Shown piece by piece: positions 41,575 through 50,378 of a stretch of 64,000 nt of DNA. The first letter of the stretch is position 1. Every line of letters starts with the position of its first letter. The stretch is from positions 1 through 64,000 of the forward strand of contig NZ_CP083567.1 in assembly GCF_025143985.1 (NCBI RefSeq), written 5' to 3'. A program made the position numbers and the translations under genes. The DNA comes from Sulfitobacter sp. W027 (lineage in GTDB: Bacteria > Pseudomonadota > Alphaproteobacteria > Rhodobacterales > Rhodobacteraceae). The notes beneath the pieces are model-generated. The model did no database searches, was not told the DNA's origin, and saw only the letters and a list, made by a program, of their open reading frames with translations.

Positions 41575-42756
41575 ATGGATATTGCAGAAGAATTGGTGCG
41601 GCGCATCCGGGGTGTGATCGGAACGCGAGAATCTTTCGTACCGCTTCACGTGCCGGAATTCCACGGCCGCGAGCGCGAGTTGCTGCTCGACTGCATCGAT
41701 ACGGGCTGGGTCTCTTCGGTGGGCTCCTACGTCGATGCCTTCGAGGCGGAGGTGGCGCGGTTGTCAGGCTGCGCGTATGGCGTAGTAGTGGCTAATGGCA
41801 CCGCCGCCCTCCAGATTGCGCTGATCATAGCGGGGGTTCAGGCTGAGGATGAGGTGCTGGTCCCGGCGTTGACCTTCGTCGCCACAGCGAACGCAACCCG
41901 CCATCTCGGCGCCGTACCGCATTTCGTCGACAGCGCCTATGACACGCTGGGCATCTGCCCGCTGCGGCTGCGCGCGCATCTTGAACAGGTGGCCGAGGTC
42001 CGCAACGGCCAGACATGGAACCGCCGTACCGGGCGGCGCATCACCGCGGTGGTGCCGATGCATGTCTTTGGCTGCCCAGTCGACATGGATGGGCTCGATG
42101 CGGTGGTGGCCGATTGGCCCATGGTGGTCGTCGAGGACGCCGCCGAGAGCCTCGGCAGCACCTACAAGGGACATCCGTGCGGCAGTCTCGGGACCGTCGC
42201 GGCGGTTAGCTTCAACGGCAACAAGATCGTCACCACCGGCGGCGGCGGCGCGATCGTCACCGACGACCCGGCCCTAGCCAGACGCGCCAAACACTTGACC
42301 ACCACGGCCAAAATACCGCACAAGTGGGCGTTTCTGCATGACGAGGTGGGCTTCAATTACCGGATGCCGAATCTGAACGCGGCACTGGGTGTCGCGCAGC
42401 TGGAACAGCTGGACACACGGCTGGCGCATAAACAACACTTGTTCTACGCCTATGCGCAGGCTTTCCTTGGCCTCCAAGGGGTAAGCCTATTCCACGCGCC
42501 CGAAGGTTCGGTGTCGAACAATTGGTTGGTGACGCTGGTGCTGGACCCCGCCCGCGCCGGCGACCGCGACCACCTGCTAACGGTCCTAAACGACGCGGGC
42601 GTCATGACCCGCCCAATCTGGACCCTGATGCACCGCCTGCCGATGTACCAAGACGCGCCGCGCGCCGACCTCACGCAGGCTGAGGATCTGGAGGCGCGCG
42701 TGGTCAACATCCCGTCGTCAGCTTATCTGGGCTCACGGGAGGGCACGGCCGCATGA
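41575..42756 (+). CDS. legC: PLP-dependent sugar aminotransferase, LegC-like (DegT/DnrJ/EryC1 family)
   Basis: This 393-residue enzyme has the ring-stacking 'VVVEDAAESLGSTYKG' with D188 and the Schiff-base lysine K217 in 'VSFNGNKIVTTGGGG'. It would convert the 4-keto-6-deoxy sugar made by the upstream dehydratase into the 4-amino sugar. The gene is 27 bp after legB and overlaps the next by 4 bp. Confidence 0.9.
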   Translation: MDIAEELVRRIRGVIGTRESFVPLHVPEFHGRERELLLDCIDTGWVSSVGSYVDAFEAEVARLSGCAYGVVVANGTAALQIALIIAGVQAEDEVLVPALTFVATANATRHLGAVPHFVDSAYDTLGICPLRLRAHLEQVAEVRNGQTWNRRTGRRITAVVPMHVFGCPVDMDGLDAVVADWPMVVVEDAAESLGSTYKGHPCGSLGTVAAVSFNGNKIVTTGGGGAIVTDDPALARRAKHLTTTAKIPHKWAFLHDEVGFNYRMPNLNAALGVAQLEQLDTRLAHKQHLFYAYAQAFLGLQGVSLFHAPEGSVSNNWLVTLVLDPARAGDRDHLLTVLNDAGVMTRPIWTLMHRLPMYQDAPRADLTQAEDLEARVVNIPSSAYLGSREGTAA

Positions 42757-43898
42757 AGGTACTCGCCGTTTCCGGCACCCGTGCCGACTGGGGACTGCTC
42801 CAGCCCGTGTTGACGCTGTTGCGCGACGATTCCCGTTTCACGCTAGAGATCCTCATCACCGGTCAGCACCTGATGGGGGGCAGCACGTCTGTTGATGTCA
42901 TCGGGGCGGCGGGGTTCAACGTCAGCCATCGTGTCGACATGGGGCTGGCCGAGAGGGACGACGACGCTGCACTCTGTGCAGCCATGGGGCGGGCGGTGGC
43001 GGGCGTGGGTGCCGCTTTGGCGGAGGCGCGGCCCGACATAATGCTGGTGCTGGGCGACCGGTATGAAATACTCGGCGCCGTAACGGCCGCGCTGCTGTCG
43101 AAGGTGCCGGTGGCGCATATTGCGGGCGGCGATGTGACCGAGGGTGCGTTCGACGATTCCATTCGACACGCTATGACCAAGATGTCGGCGCTACATTTCA
43201 CCACAACCGAGGAGGCGGCGATCCGCGTCCGCCAGATGGGCGAGACCCCAGGCCATGTTTTTGTCACTGGCAGCCCGGGGATTGATCAGGTTCTGGCGAT
43301 GCCGCGCATGGAACGCGCCGAGTTCTTTGCCAGCGTCGGGCTGAAGCCGCAGGAAAAGAACTTCGTAATCACTTTGCATCCGGCGACATTGTCGGGGGTC
43401 AATGCCGCCATTGCGCGGGAGATGCTCAACGCGTTAGGCGCTTGGCCGCAGGCTGGGCTGATCTTTACCGGCTCAAACGCCGATCCCGGCGCGGCGGAAC
43501 TGGACGCTATGGTTCAGGCCTACGTCTCCGGGCGCGACAACGCGGTGTTCCATACCTCGCTGGGTTCAGCGCGCTATTTTTCGGCGCTCACGCATTGCGA
43601 CCTTGTGCTGGGTAATTCCTCCAGCGGTTTGTACGAGGCGCCGAGCTTCGGGATTCCCACTATCAACATCGGCGATCGGCAGGCAAGGCGGGTGCGCTCG
43701 GCCTCAGTGATCGACTGCGCGCCTGAGGCGGGCGCAATCCGCGCTGCCATCGACACGGCTCTGGCAGGCGATTGGTCTAGCGTGACCAACCCCTATGGCG
43801 ACGGTCAGGCCGGGCCTCGCATTTTGTCCCACCTTGCTGCCGTGCAGGATCCAGCGGCGCTTATTTGCAAATCCTTCAAGGACATTACCCATGGTTGA
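42753..43898 (+). CDS. legG: Hydrolysing nucleotide-sugar 2-epimerase, LegG/NeuC-like
   Basis: This 381-residue GT-B-fold epimerase has 'VSGTRADWGLLQPVLTLL' at the start, 'MLVLGDRYEILGAVTAALLS', 'IAGGDVTEGAFDDSIRHAMT' and 'LGNSSSGLYEAPSFGIPTIN'. It releases the nucleotide and inverts C2 to give a 2,4-diamino-6-deoxymannose. It overlaps its neighbours by 4 bp (upstream) and 8 bp (downstream). Confidence 0.9.
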   Translation: MKVLAVSGTRADWGLLQPVLTLLRDDSRFTLEILITGQHLMGGSTSVDVIGAAGFNVSHRVDMGLAERDDDAALCAAMGRAVAGVGAALAEARPDIMLVLGDRYEILGAVTAALLSKVPVAHIAGGDVTEGAFDDSIRHAMTKMSALHFTTTEEAAIRVRQMGETPGHVFVTGSPGIDQVLAMPRMERAEFFASVGLKPQEKNFVITLHPATLSGVNAAIAREMLNALGAWPQAGLIFTGSNADPGAAELDAMVQAYVSGRDNAVFHTSLGSARYFSALTHCDLVLGNSSSGLYEAPSFGIPTINIGDRQARRVRSASVIDCAPEAGAIRAAIDTALAGDWSSVTNPYGDGQAGPRILSHLAAVQDPAALICKSFKDITHG

Positions 43899-44991
43899 CC
43901 CCCTGACTACAAACCGGACGCTCATCATTGCCGAGGCCGGGGTGAATCATAACGGAGACTTGGGACTGGCGCTGGAGTTGGTGGACAAGGCCGCCGAAGC
44001 CGGGGCCGATTACGTCAAGTTCCAGACCTTCAAGGCCGCGAAACTGGCCAGCGCTGGTGCGAAGAAGGCCAACTACCAAATCCGCACAACAGATGCGGCT
44101 GAAAGCCAGCTGGCGATGCTGCAACGTCTCGAACTCTCGGTTGCCGATCACCAAACTATTATGGCACGCTGCGCCGAAAAAGGCGTGCGGTTCCTGTCGA
44201 CGCCTTTCGACCTAGATAGCCTTGCCCTGCTGACCGAGACCTTTGCCCTCCCGGAAATCAAGCTCGGCTCGGGCGAACTGACCAATGCGCCGTTGCTGCT
44301 TGCCGCGGGCAAGTCCGGGGTGAAGATCATCCTGTCAACTGGGATGGGCAGTTTAGCGGAGGTCGAGGAAGCGCTCGGTGTTCTGGCCTTTGCAATGTGC
44401 CGCGAAGCCGATCCGAAGGGCCGCGCCGATTTCGCCGAGGTGCTGCTGGATCCCGCTGTCTGGCCGGTTTTGGCAGAACAGGTGACGCTGCTGCATTGCA
44501 CGACGGAGTACCCGGCGGCGGTGGAGGATACGAACCTTCGCGCGATGGAGACCATGCGCCGTGCCTTCGGGGTTAAGGTCGGCTATTCCGATCACACCGT
44601 CGGCGAGGCGGCGAGCTTTGCGGCCGTGGCCCTAGGGGCCAGCGTGCTGGAGAAGCATTTCACGCTGGACCGCACCCTGCCGGGGCCGGATCACACCGCC
44701 TCGCTGGAGCCGGACGAACTGGTCTCACTGGTGAACGGCGTGCGGGTGGTGGAACGCGCATTGGGTACCGGCATCAAGCAACCCGGAGCCGCAGAGGTGG
44801 CCAACCGAGCCGTGGCCCGCAAGAGTCTTCTTGCCGCGCGCGACCTGCCGGAAGGGCATGTTCTGTCACTGAAGGACATCTCGGTGAAACGGCCCGGCGA
44901 TGGGATGTCGCCTATGGCGCTGTGGGAGATGGTGGGCCAAGTCACCACCTGCGCCGTGGCGGAGGGTAAGGCGCTGGGAGTCTACCCGTGA
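43891..44991 (+). CDS. legI: Nonulosonic (legionaminic) acid synthase, LegI/NeuB-like
   Basis: I use the ATG at 43891, 8 bp before the legG stop; an upstream in-frame start would run through legG. The ~366-residue enzyme has the NeuB TIM barrel ('IIAEAGVNHNGDLGLALELV', 'ADYVKFQTFKAAKLAS', 'LGSGELTNAPLL', 'HCTTEYPA', 'GYSDHTVGEAASFAAVALGA') and a C-terminal antifreeze-like SAF domain ('ARKSLLAARDLPEGHVLSLK'). It condenses the 6-carbon sugar with phosphoenolpyruvate. Confidence 0.93.
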   Translation: MVDPLTTNRTLIIAEAGVNHNGDLGLALELVDKAAEAGADYVKFQTFKAAKLASAGAKKANYQIRTTDAAESQLAMLQRLELSVADHQTIMARCAEKGVRFLSTPFDLDSLALLTETFALPEIKLGSGELTNAPLLLAAGKSGVKIILSTGMGSLAEVEEALGVLAFAMCREADPKGRADFAEVLLDPAVWPVLAEQVTLLHCTTEYPAAVEDTNLRAMETMRRAFGVKVGYSDHTVGEAASFAAVALGASVLEKHFTLDRTLPGPDHTASLEPDELVSLVNGVRVVERALGTGIKQPGAAEVANRAVARKSLLAARDLPEGHVLSLKDISVKRPGDGMSPMALWEMVGQVTTCAVAEGKALGVYP

Positions 44992-45644
44992 CAGAGGGCG
45001 TCGCGCTGGTGCTTTTGGGGGCGGGTGGACATGCGCGTTCCCTGCTAGGGCTGCTGGCTGCTCGCGGCCAGTACGTTAAGGGTTGCATCGCGCCCGTGGT
45101 CCCGGGGCCTGGTTGGCCTAGGAACTGCCCCTGGCTCGGCGACGATACCTCGCTGGGCCGGCTGGACCCGTCACAGATGGCGCTAGTCAACGGGCTGGGT
45201 TCTGTCGGGTCGACGGCGCTGCGGCGTAAGGTCTTCGATGAGGCGCGGGCGCGGGGTTATGCCTTTCCGCCAGTGCTACACCCCTCAGCGATCTGGGGGG
45301 ATGACGTGACGCTGGCTGAGGGCGCACAGGTGCTGGCGGGCGCGATCCTGCAGGCCGGCGTCACGGTCGAGGAAAACGCGCTTCTGAATACCGGCTGCAT
45401 CGTCGACCACGAATGCCGGATCGGGGCCCATGCGCATCTTGCGCCGGGGGTCATCCTGTCCGGTGGTGTGACTATCGGCAGCGGTGTACACGTTGGCACG
45501 GCTGCGGTGGTGATTCAGGGCATACGCATCGGTGAGGGCGCCATTGTCGGCGCCGGGGCCGTCGTGACGAAGGATGTGGCGCCGAGGGTGATGGTCGTGG
45601 GCAATCCGGCCCATCCCATAGACCGTCGATTGCAAGAAGGGTGA
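44988..45644 (+). CDS. neuD: NeuD-type sugar acetyltransferase, left-handed beta-helix
   Basis: This 218-residue protein has an N-terminal Rossmann-like segment ('VLLGAGGHARSLLGLL') and hexapeptide repeats ('IWGDDVTLAEGAQVLAGAIL' onward) with the catalytic-type histidine in 'CIVDHECRIGAHAHLAPGV', ending 'AVVTKDVAPRVMVVGNPAHP'. In nonulosonate loci this family acetylates an amino or hydroxyl group of the sugar; here it probably supplies the N4-acetyl of the legionaminic precursor. It overlaps legI by 4 bp. Confidence 0.87.
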   Translation: MTEGVALVLLGAGGHARSLLGLLAARGQYVKGCIAPVVPGPGWPRNCPWLGDDTSLGRLDPSQMALVNGLGSVGSTALRRKVFDEARARGYAFPPVLHPSAIWGDDVTLAEGAQVLAGAILQAGVTVEENALLNTGCIVDHECRIGAHAHLAPGVILSGGVTIGSGVHVGTAAVVIQGIRIGEGAIVGAGAVVTKDVAPRVMVVGNPAHPIDRRLQEG

Positions 45645-45651
45645 TTTTGCG

Positions 45652-46707
45652 ATGTTGACCGACCTGAAGAAGATGACCGTACAGGCCGATGCCAGCCTTC
45701 GCCGGGTCATGGAAGTCATCGACAGCGAGGCGCGGCAGATCGCGCTGGTGACGGACGACATCGGCGTACTGGTAGCCACCGTCACTGATGGCGACGTGCG
45801 GCGTGGTTTGCTGCAGGGCGTGCAGCTAGACACGCCCGTCTCGGAGATCATGCACCGTAACCCGACTACGCTTCTGCAGGGGGCCAGCGCCGCATCGGCG
45901 CAGCGCCTAATGCGGGAACGCGGCCTGCACCATATTCCCGTGGTCGACGCAGGGGGCCGCCTAGTTGCGCTGGCGCTGCGCGAAGGTATGACCGGGGTCG
46001 AGCCGCGTCCGACCCGCGTGCTACTGATGGCCGGGGGCCTCGGCATGCGCCTGCGCCCACTGACGGAAACTGTGCCGAAGCCGATGATCCCGGTGGGTGA
46101 CAAGCCCCTACTGGAACGCATCGTGACCCGCTTCCAAGACCAAGGCTTCAGCCGCTTCACCCTGTCGCTGAACTACCTCGGCCAAGTGATCCGCGATTAT
46201 TTCGGCGATGGCTCTAGACTCGGGGTGGAGATCGACTACGTCGAAGAGACCAAGCGCATGGGCACCGGTGGCGCGCTTTCTCTAATGCTGCATCGCCCCG
46301 ACGAGCCCTTCGTAGTGATGAATGGCGACATCCTGACGACAACCTCCTTCGGTGCGATGATGGATTTCCATGTCGGGACCGGCTCGGCCGTGACCATCTG
46401 CGCGCGCGAGTTCAACATGCAAGTGCCTTATGGTGTACTGAATACGGAAGGTACCACGCTGATGTCTATGGAGGAGAAGCCGGTGCACAGGCATCTGGTG
46501 AACGCGGGTATATACGCGCTGTCGCCGCTGGTTTTCGATCATGTCAAGGACGGCGAGCCGCTCGACATGCCGGACCTGGTCGACCGGGTGAAAGAAGCCG
46601 GCCACCAAGTATCGGTCTTCCCGGTACGGGAATATTGGATGGATATCGGACGCATCGAGGATTTGGACCGCGCTCGCGCCGAATACGAGACGGTGTTCGG
46701 GAAATGA
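45652..46707 (+). CDS. ptmE: CBS-domain nucleotidyltransferase, PtmE-like (glucosamine-1-phosphate guanylyltransferase)
   Basis: This 351-residue protein has two CBS domains in the first ~115 residues ('IALVTDDIGVLVATVTDGDV', 'MRERGLHHIPVVDAGGRLVA') and then a sugar-phosphate nucleotidyltransferase domain ('VLLMAGGLGMRLRPLTETVP', 'VEETKRMGTGGAL', 'VVMNGDILTTTSF'). This fusion is the PtmE architecture that makes GDP-glucosamine for legionaminic acid in Campylobacter, so the pathway here probably runs on GDP- rather than UDP-sugars. Confidence 0.85.
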   Translation: MLTDLKKMTVQADASLRRVMEVIDSEARQIALVTDDIGVLVATVTDGDVRRGLLQGVQLDTPVSEIMHRNPTTLLQGASAASAQRLMRERGLHHIPVVDAGGRLVALALREGMTGVEPRPTRVLLMAGGLGMRLRPLTETVPKPMIPVGDKPLLERIVTRFQDQGFSRFTLSLNYLGQVIRDYFGDGSRLGVEIDYVEETKRMGTGGALSLMLHRPDEPFVVMNGDILTTTSFGAMMDFHVGTGSAVTICAREFNMQVPYGVLNTEGTTLMSMEEKPVHRHLVNAGIYALSPLVFDHVKDGEPLDMPDLVDRVKEAGHQVSVFPVREYWMDIGRIEDLDRARAEYETVFGK

Positions 46708-47408
46708 GCGACGTCCTGGCAGTCATCACCGCGCGCGGGGGATCGAAGGGCCTGCCGCGAAAGAACGTGCGCCCGCTAGGTGGGCTGCCGCTGATTGCTT
46801 GGACGGTGCGAGCTGCGTTGGAGGCATCATGCGTGGCCCGCGTGCTTGTCTCGACCGACGACGAGGAGATCGCGAAGGCAGCGCGAGACGCTGGAGCCGA
46901 GGTGCCTTTTATGCGCCCTGCTGAACTGGCCAGTGATACTGCTGGCTCGGTAGAAGTCTTGGAGCATGCACTCGAGGCAAGCGGCGCACATAGTGTTGCG
47001 CTTTTACTACAGCCAACCTCTCCGCTTCGGCACGCAGGACATATCGATGCAGCCTTCGCGCAGATGCAGGCCGCTTGTGCTCCCGGATGCGTTTCAGTTG
47101 CACCAGCGCCCAAACCGCCGTGGCTGATGTATTCGTTCAAAGAAGGCGGCCAGCTAAAACCTTTTTTGCAGATGCCCACTGGCATCACTCGTCGGCAGGA
47201 TTTCCCGCCAGCTTACGTGCTGAATGGAGCTCTGTATTTCGTGCGTAGTGACGTTTTTGCAAATGAACGGAGTTTTATGGTCACGGGTACAATCGGCTAC
47301 GAAATGAGCAGTCAAGATTCCGTGGATATCGACACATTGGAGGATTTCGTTCTGGCCGAGCGTTTGTTGTCACACCAAATTTCTGCTGGACTAAGAGAGG
47401 GGCGATGA
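46704..47408 (+). CDS. legF: CMP-legionaminic acid synthetase, LegF/NeuA-like
   Basis: This 234-residue cytidylyltransferase has the N-terminal 'VITARGGSKGLPRKNVRPLG', 'VLVSTDDEEIAKAARDAGAE', 'LLLQPTSPLR' and the C-terminal 'DSVDIDTLEDFVLAERLL'. It activates the nonulosonic acid as its CMP form. The start overlaps ptmE by 4 bp and the stop overlaps the next gene by 4 bp. GC content falls visibly within this gene after about 46970. Confidence 0.92.
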   Translation: MSDVLAVITARGGSKGLPRKNVRPLGGLPLIAWTVRAALEASCVARVLVSTDDEEIAKAARDAGAEVPFMRPAELASDTAGSVEVLEHALEASGAHSVALLLQPTSPLRHAGHIDAAFAQMQAACAPGCVSVAPAPKPPWLMYSFKEGGQLKPFLQMPTGITRRQDFPPAYVLNGALYFVRSDVFANERSFMVTGTIGYEMSSQDSVDIDTLEDFVLAERLLSHQISAGLREGR

Positions 47409-48622
47409 CCGCTAGTGTAGACGCCAAAATCGACCGAGTGGCGCAAACCCTACAATCGCTACCGCCAGTTGCACGCGCGCTACTGGGTCGTGAGCAACTT
47501 ATCATGGGCCGGGTGCTCGGACGCGAAATTGGTCCACGCGAACATAGGCTGATGGGCCTGCTTTCTTGGACCGGCCAACCTGGGATGCTATTGATAAGCC
47601 TCTTACTTCTTCTCAGGCGTGTCTGGGCGCAACGACGCTTACCGCGGCGCCTGCCCTTACCACAGGCTTTATTCATCGGTATCAATGCCTTGCATGAAAT
47701 CGACCTACGTCAAGATCTGCGTGATCGCTTGGGGCATGATCACGTTTTCGTTGATGAACGTCAGATGGATCATTTTGCCCTCGCTGGCCGCCTACGGTTA
47801 GGTTCCGCGCTAAAAGAGTGGGCCCGGCTGGCACCTCTAACTCTGAAGTGTTCACGTGATACGGTGGAGGAGTACGATACCTTGGAATTGCGCACTAGTT
47901 TGACGATGCGTCTGCCTGATCTCGCGCATCTTATTGCACAGTTCCGCGAGCTATACGCGGCTGACAGAGAAATTTTGATTGCGTGCTCCACAGCCGATTT
48001 AGCTGCGCATGCGGCCTCCATTGTGGGCTTTCAGGCCGAATACCACCAACACGGTTTTCTAACACGAACCCTTGTTTTCCCCAATTTTGCAACCATGATC
48101 GCTTTGACTAAAGTTGAAGGTGCGCATCTAGCCTCCCGAGTTCCCGGCTTGCGGGTCCATTGTTTACCAGTAGAAATCAAAGAGTGTCCCAACGTTCGGA
48201 TATTGGCTCTTGCTGGCATTTATTTAAAAATTGATATTACCCCGGTCATCGCGCTTATCCGCTTTGCTTTAGCTCAGAATTACAAAGTGGTGATCCGCCC
48301 ACATCCGCAGGGAGAAGATGCAGTTTGGCAGGATCTAACAGGGATGGACGGGGTGGTGATCGACACGGATGGAGGTTTCGATGATTTTCTTACCAAGTGG
48401 CAGCCCTCCTTTTTAGTGACTTGGTTCTCCACCACGCTTCTGGACGGTTTGCTGGCGGGTGCCCTGCCAGTCACCTTGTCAACAGGCAGACCTAATCTAG
48501 TCTTTCCATTTGATCAAATCTGTATGTCTTGGCCGCACGACAGACTGGAACTGGAACAGTGCATGGCTGACGAGACCAATCGCCTTAATGTGCTAAAGAG
48601 CTTTTCTAAGGTCCTTTCATGA
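47405..48622 (+). CDS. Putative nonulosonic acid/sialyl-type glycosyltransferase (HP and S/T motif protein)
   Basis: This 405-residue protein does not match a common family by eye. It has an N-terminal hydrophobic stretch near residue 60, a GT-B-like fold pattern, an HP motif 'VIRPHPQGEDAVW' (H300-P301) and a following 'VTWFSTTLLDGLLAGALP' (S342-T343-T344). The HP plus S/S-T pair is the signature of bacterial sialyl-, polysialyl- and Kdo-type transferases that use CMP-sugars. Its start overlaps the CMP-synthetase gene by 4 bp, which makes it the best candidate for the transferase of the CMP-nonulosonate. Function is inferred. Confidence 0.6.
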   Translation: MTASVDAKIDRVAQTLQSLPPVARALLGREQLIMGRVLGREIGPREHRLMGLLSWTGQPGMLLISLLLLLRRVWAQRRLPRRLPLPQALFIGINALHEIDLRQDLRDRLGHDHVFVDERQMDHFALAGRLRLGSALKEWARLAPLTLKCSRDTVEEYDTLELRTSLTMRLPDLAHLIAQFRELYAADREILIACSTADLAAHAASIVGFQAEYHQHGFLTRTLVFPNFATMIALTKVEGAHLASRVPGLRVHCLPVEIKECPNVRILALAGIYLKIDITPVIALIRFALAQNYKVVIRPHPQGEDAVWQDLTGMDGVVIDTDGGFDDFLTKWQPSFLVTWFSTTLLDGLLAGALPVTLSTGRPNLVFPFDQICMSWPHDRLELEQCMADETNRLNVLKSFSKVLS

Positions 48623-49773
48623 AGTATCCTGAGCCGATATTGTTTTTTCACTGCGTAGATGACCGGAACCGTAACGCCCAGTCGAACAACACCAAAGCCA
48701 TCCTTTCTAATTGGGATGCGGCGGGGCCATCTGCAGCAGCGTTCCATTTCGATACTCCAGAAACTGCTGTTGCAGAAAATCCTAATGTACGCTTGATCAA
48801 ACTACCGCCAAACCGGCTGTGGAAAGCACAAGCTTTGATGGCAGCCCTCGGACGTTTTTCAGCAGTTGTTTTTCCTGGTTTTGCGCCTTCATTTGACGAT
48901 CGGGTTCGAAGGCTGCGTGCTGCTCTTGGGCGGCATGGCGCAATTATTTCAACGCTGGAGGGTATGCCAGCCAGCAGTGAAGGATTTGCTGATGAAGAAG
49001 CTCGTTTAAGCGATATGGCAGGCCATCCAGTCTTCTGCCAAACTGTGGACCCAAGCAATATGGCGGCTCTGAACCGAACCAAGGCTCATTCTGACCTTAT
49101 TGTCGCCATTAGTCCATTCTTGGCTAACGTGGCTACGCAAATTTGGCCCGGACCCCAGACCACGTATATTCCTCTGGGTGTAAACCTGCAGGTTTTTCAT
49201 CCTGAAGGGCGTAAGAAACATTCCGAAAAACGTCAAGTTAACGTAGTATGTGCGGGCAGTTTTCAGGCTCGCAAACGTCCAGAAGTCTTTCTAGAACTGG
49301 CCCGAAGGCATCAGCAAGCCCAATTTACGTGGTTCGGCGACGGGCAAATGAGGGGACCGCTGCTCGAGCAAGCGAGGTCCGAAATGCTTAATAACATTTC
49401 GTTCCCTGGATCAGCCACACCGGATGCCCTAGCTGATGCTTTTCGGTCCGCAGATTTATTTGCATTGCCTTCGATCTCGGAAGGAGTTCCTAAGGTTACT
49501 CAGGAAGCTGCAGCGTGCGGGCTGCCAGTGGTCTGCATGAACTATTTTGAGGCCCATTCTGTGGTCGAAGGGGTGAATGGCTTCCAAGCGCGCGACGAGT
49601 CCGAATTCTACTTACGTATCAAAAACTTAATCGAAGACCCCGATCTCCGTCGTCGTATGGGGGGGGCCAGTGCAGAAATGGCGCAAAGCTGGGGATGGGG
49701 CAGCTTGGCGAAGCGCTGGCAGGATCAGATTCGTACTGCTGCTCTCGCACTTCCAAAAAAGGACTTCAGATGA
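48619..49773 (+). CDS. GT4-family glycosyltransferase
   Basis: This 384-residue GT-B enzyme has 'VNVVCAGSFQARKRPEVFLE' (start of the nucleotide-sugar domain), 'ITWFGDGQ'-like 'FTWFGDGQMRGPLLEQA' and the E-x7-E region 'EGVPKVTQEAAACGLPVVCM'. A run of 8 G (49659-49666) encodes part of 'RRMGGASAEMAQSWGW'. It overlaps its neighbours by 4 bp on both sides. Sugar specificity is unknown. Confidence 0.88.
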   Translation: MKYPEPILFFHCVDDRNRNAQSNNTKAILSNWDAAGPSAAAFHFDTPETAVAENPNVRLIKLPPNRLWKAQALMAALGRFSAVVFPGFAPSFDDRVRRLRAALGRHGAIISTLEGMPASSEGFADEEARLSDMAGHPVFCQTVDPSNMAALNRTKAHSDLIVAISPFLANVATQIWPGPQTTYIPLGVNLQVFHPEGRKKHSEKRQVNVVCAGSFQARKRPEVFLELARRHQQAQFTWFGDGQMRGPLLEQARSEMLNNISFPGSATPDALADAFRSADLFALPSISEGVPKVTQEAAACGLPVVCMNYFEAHSVVEGVNGFQARDESEFYLRIKNLIEDPDLRRRMGGASAEMAQSWGWGSLAKRWQDQIRTAALALPKKDFR

Positions 49774-50339
49774 CGTCTATCCTACAAAAAATTATCCGAC
49801 GCGCGTTGCAACCACTGCGTCTTTTCGCGCTTGGCCTTGCTAATTTCGTGCCACGGCTGCCCGCTCTTAATAGACTTAGGATCGTTCTTCTGCGCGCATC
49901 CGGAATACACATAGCGCAAAGCGCGGTGGTCTGGGGCCCGATCACAGCTGTGCCGGTTGCTGGGCTCGGTAACATTGAGATCGGTCCTCGTAGCTTTCTA
50001 AATACCGAGACTCGTTTTGGGTGTCCGGAGGCCCGCATCCGCATCGGTTCGGACGTACAAGTAGGGCCGAGGGTCTGTTTTGAGACGATTAACCATGGGC
50101 GAGCAAGGCCTGACGGGCCGCGGGGCGCAACGGCTGGTGAAATAAATATCGAAGACAAGGTCTGGATCGGTTGCGGGGTGATAGTTCTTCCAGGGGTTAC
50201 TATTGGCGCGGGAGCTAGCGTTGCTGCAGGCTCGGTGGTTGCGCGAGACGTCGCACCTGGTGTGACAGTTGGTGGTGTGCCCGCGCGTATCATCGTCGCG
50301 TCGAGCGCGCGTTCGGCCCGTACTTCCTTAGCTGTCTGA
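49770..50339 (+). CDS. Hexapeptide-repeat O-acetyltransferase
   Basis: The ATG at 49770 overlaps the previous stop (ATGA). The 189-residue product has left-handed beta-helix repeats ('IEIGPRSFLNTETRFGCPEA', 'IRIGSDVQVGPRVCFETINH') with the catalytic-type histidine in 'ETINHGRARP', then 'VWIGCGVIVLPGVTIGAGAS' and 'GGVPARII', as in the WcaF/maltose-acetyltransferase family. It likely O-acetylates a sugar of the repeat unit. Confidence 0.85.
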   Translation: MTSILQKIIRRALQPLRLFALGLANFVPRLPALNRLRIVLLRASGIHIAQSAVVWGPITAVPVAGLGNIEIGPRSFLNTETRFGCPEARIRIGSDVQVGPRVCFETINHGRARPDGPRGATAGEINIEDKVWIGCGVIVLPGVTIGAGASVAAGSVVARDVAPGVTVGGVPARIIVASSARSARTSLAV

Positions 50340-50378
50340 GGACCAAAACATTTATTGACCGGGTCGTGAACAGCCTGC

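Noticed and set aside
40870..41664. 264-codon open frame on the - strand
   Set aside because: Antisense to legB, with no recognisable domain.
45285..46160. 291-codon open frame on the - strand
   Set aside because: It is antisense to neuD and ptmE, Arg/Ser-rich, with no motif; typical for high-GC shadows.
40543..47408. Pseudaminic acid pathway
   Set aside because: There is no PseB/PseG-type pair. The hydrolysing epimerase and the CBS-fused nucleotidyltransferase fit legionaminic acid better.
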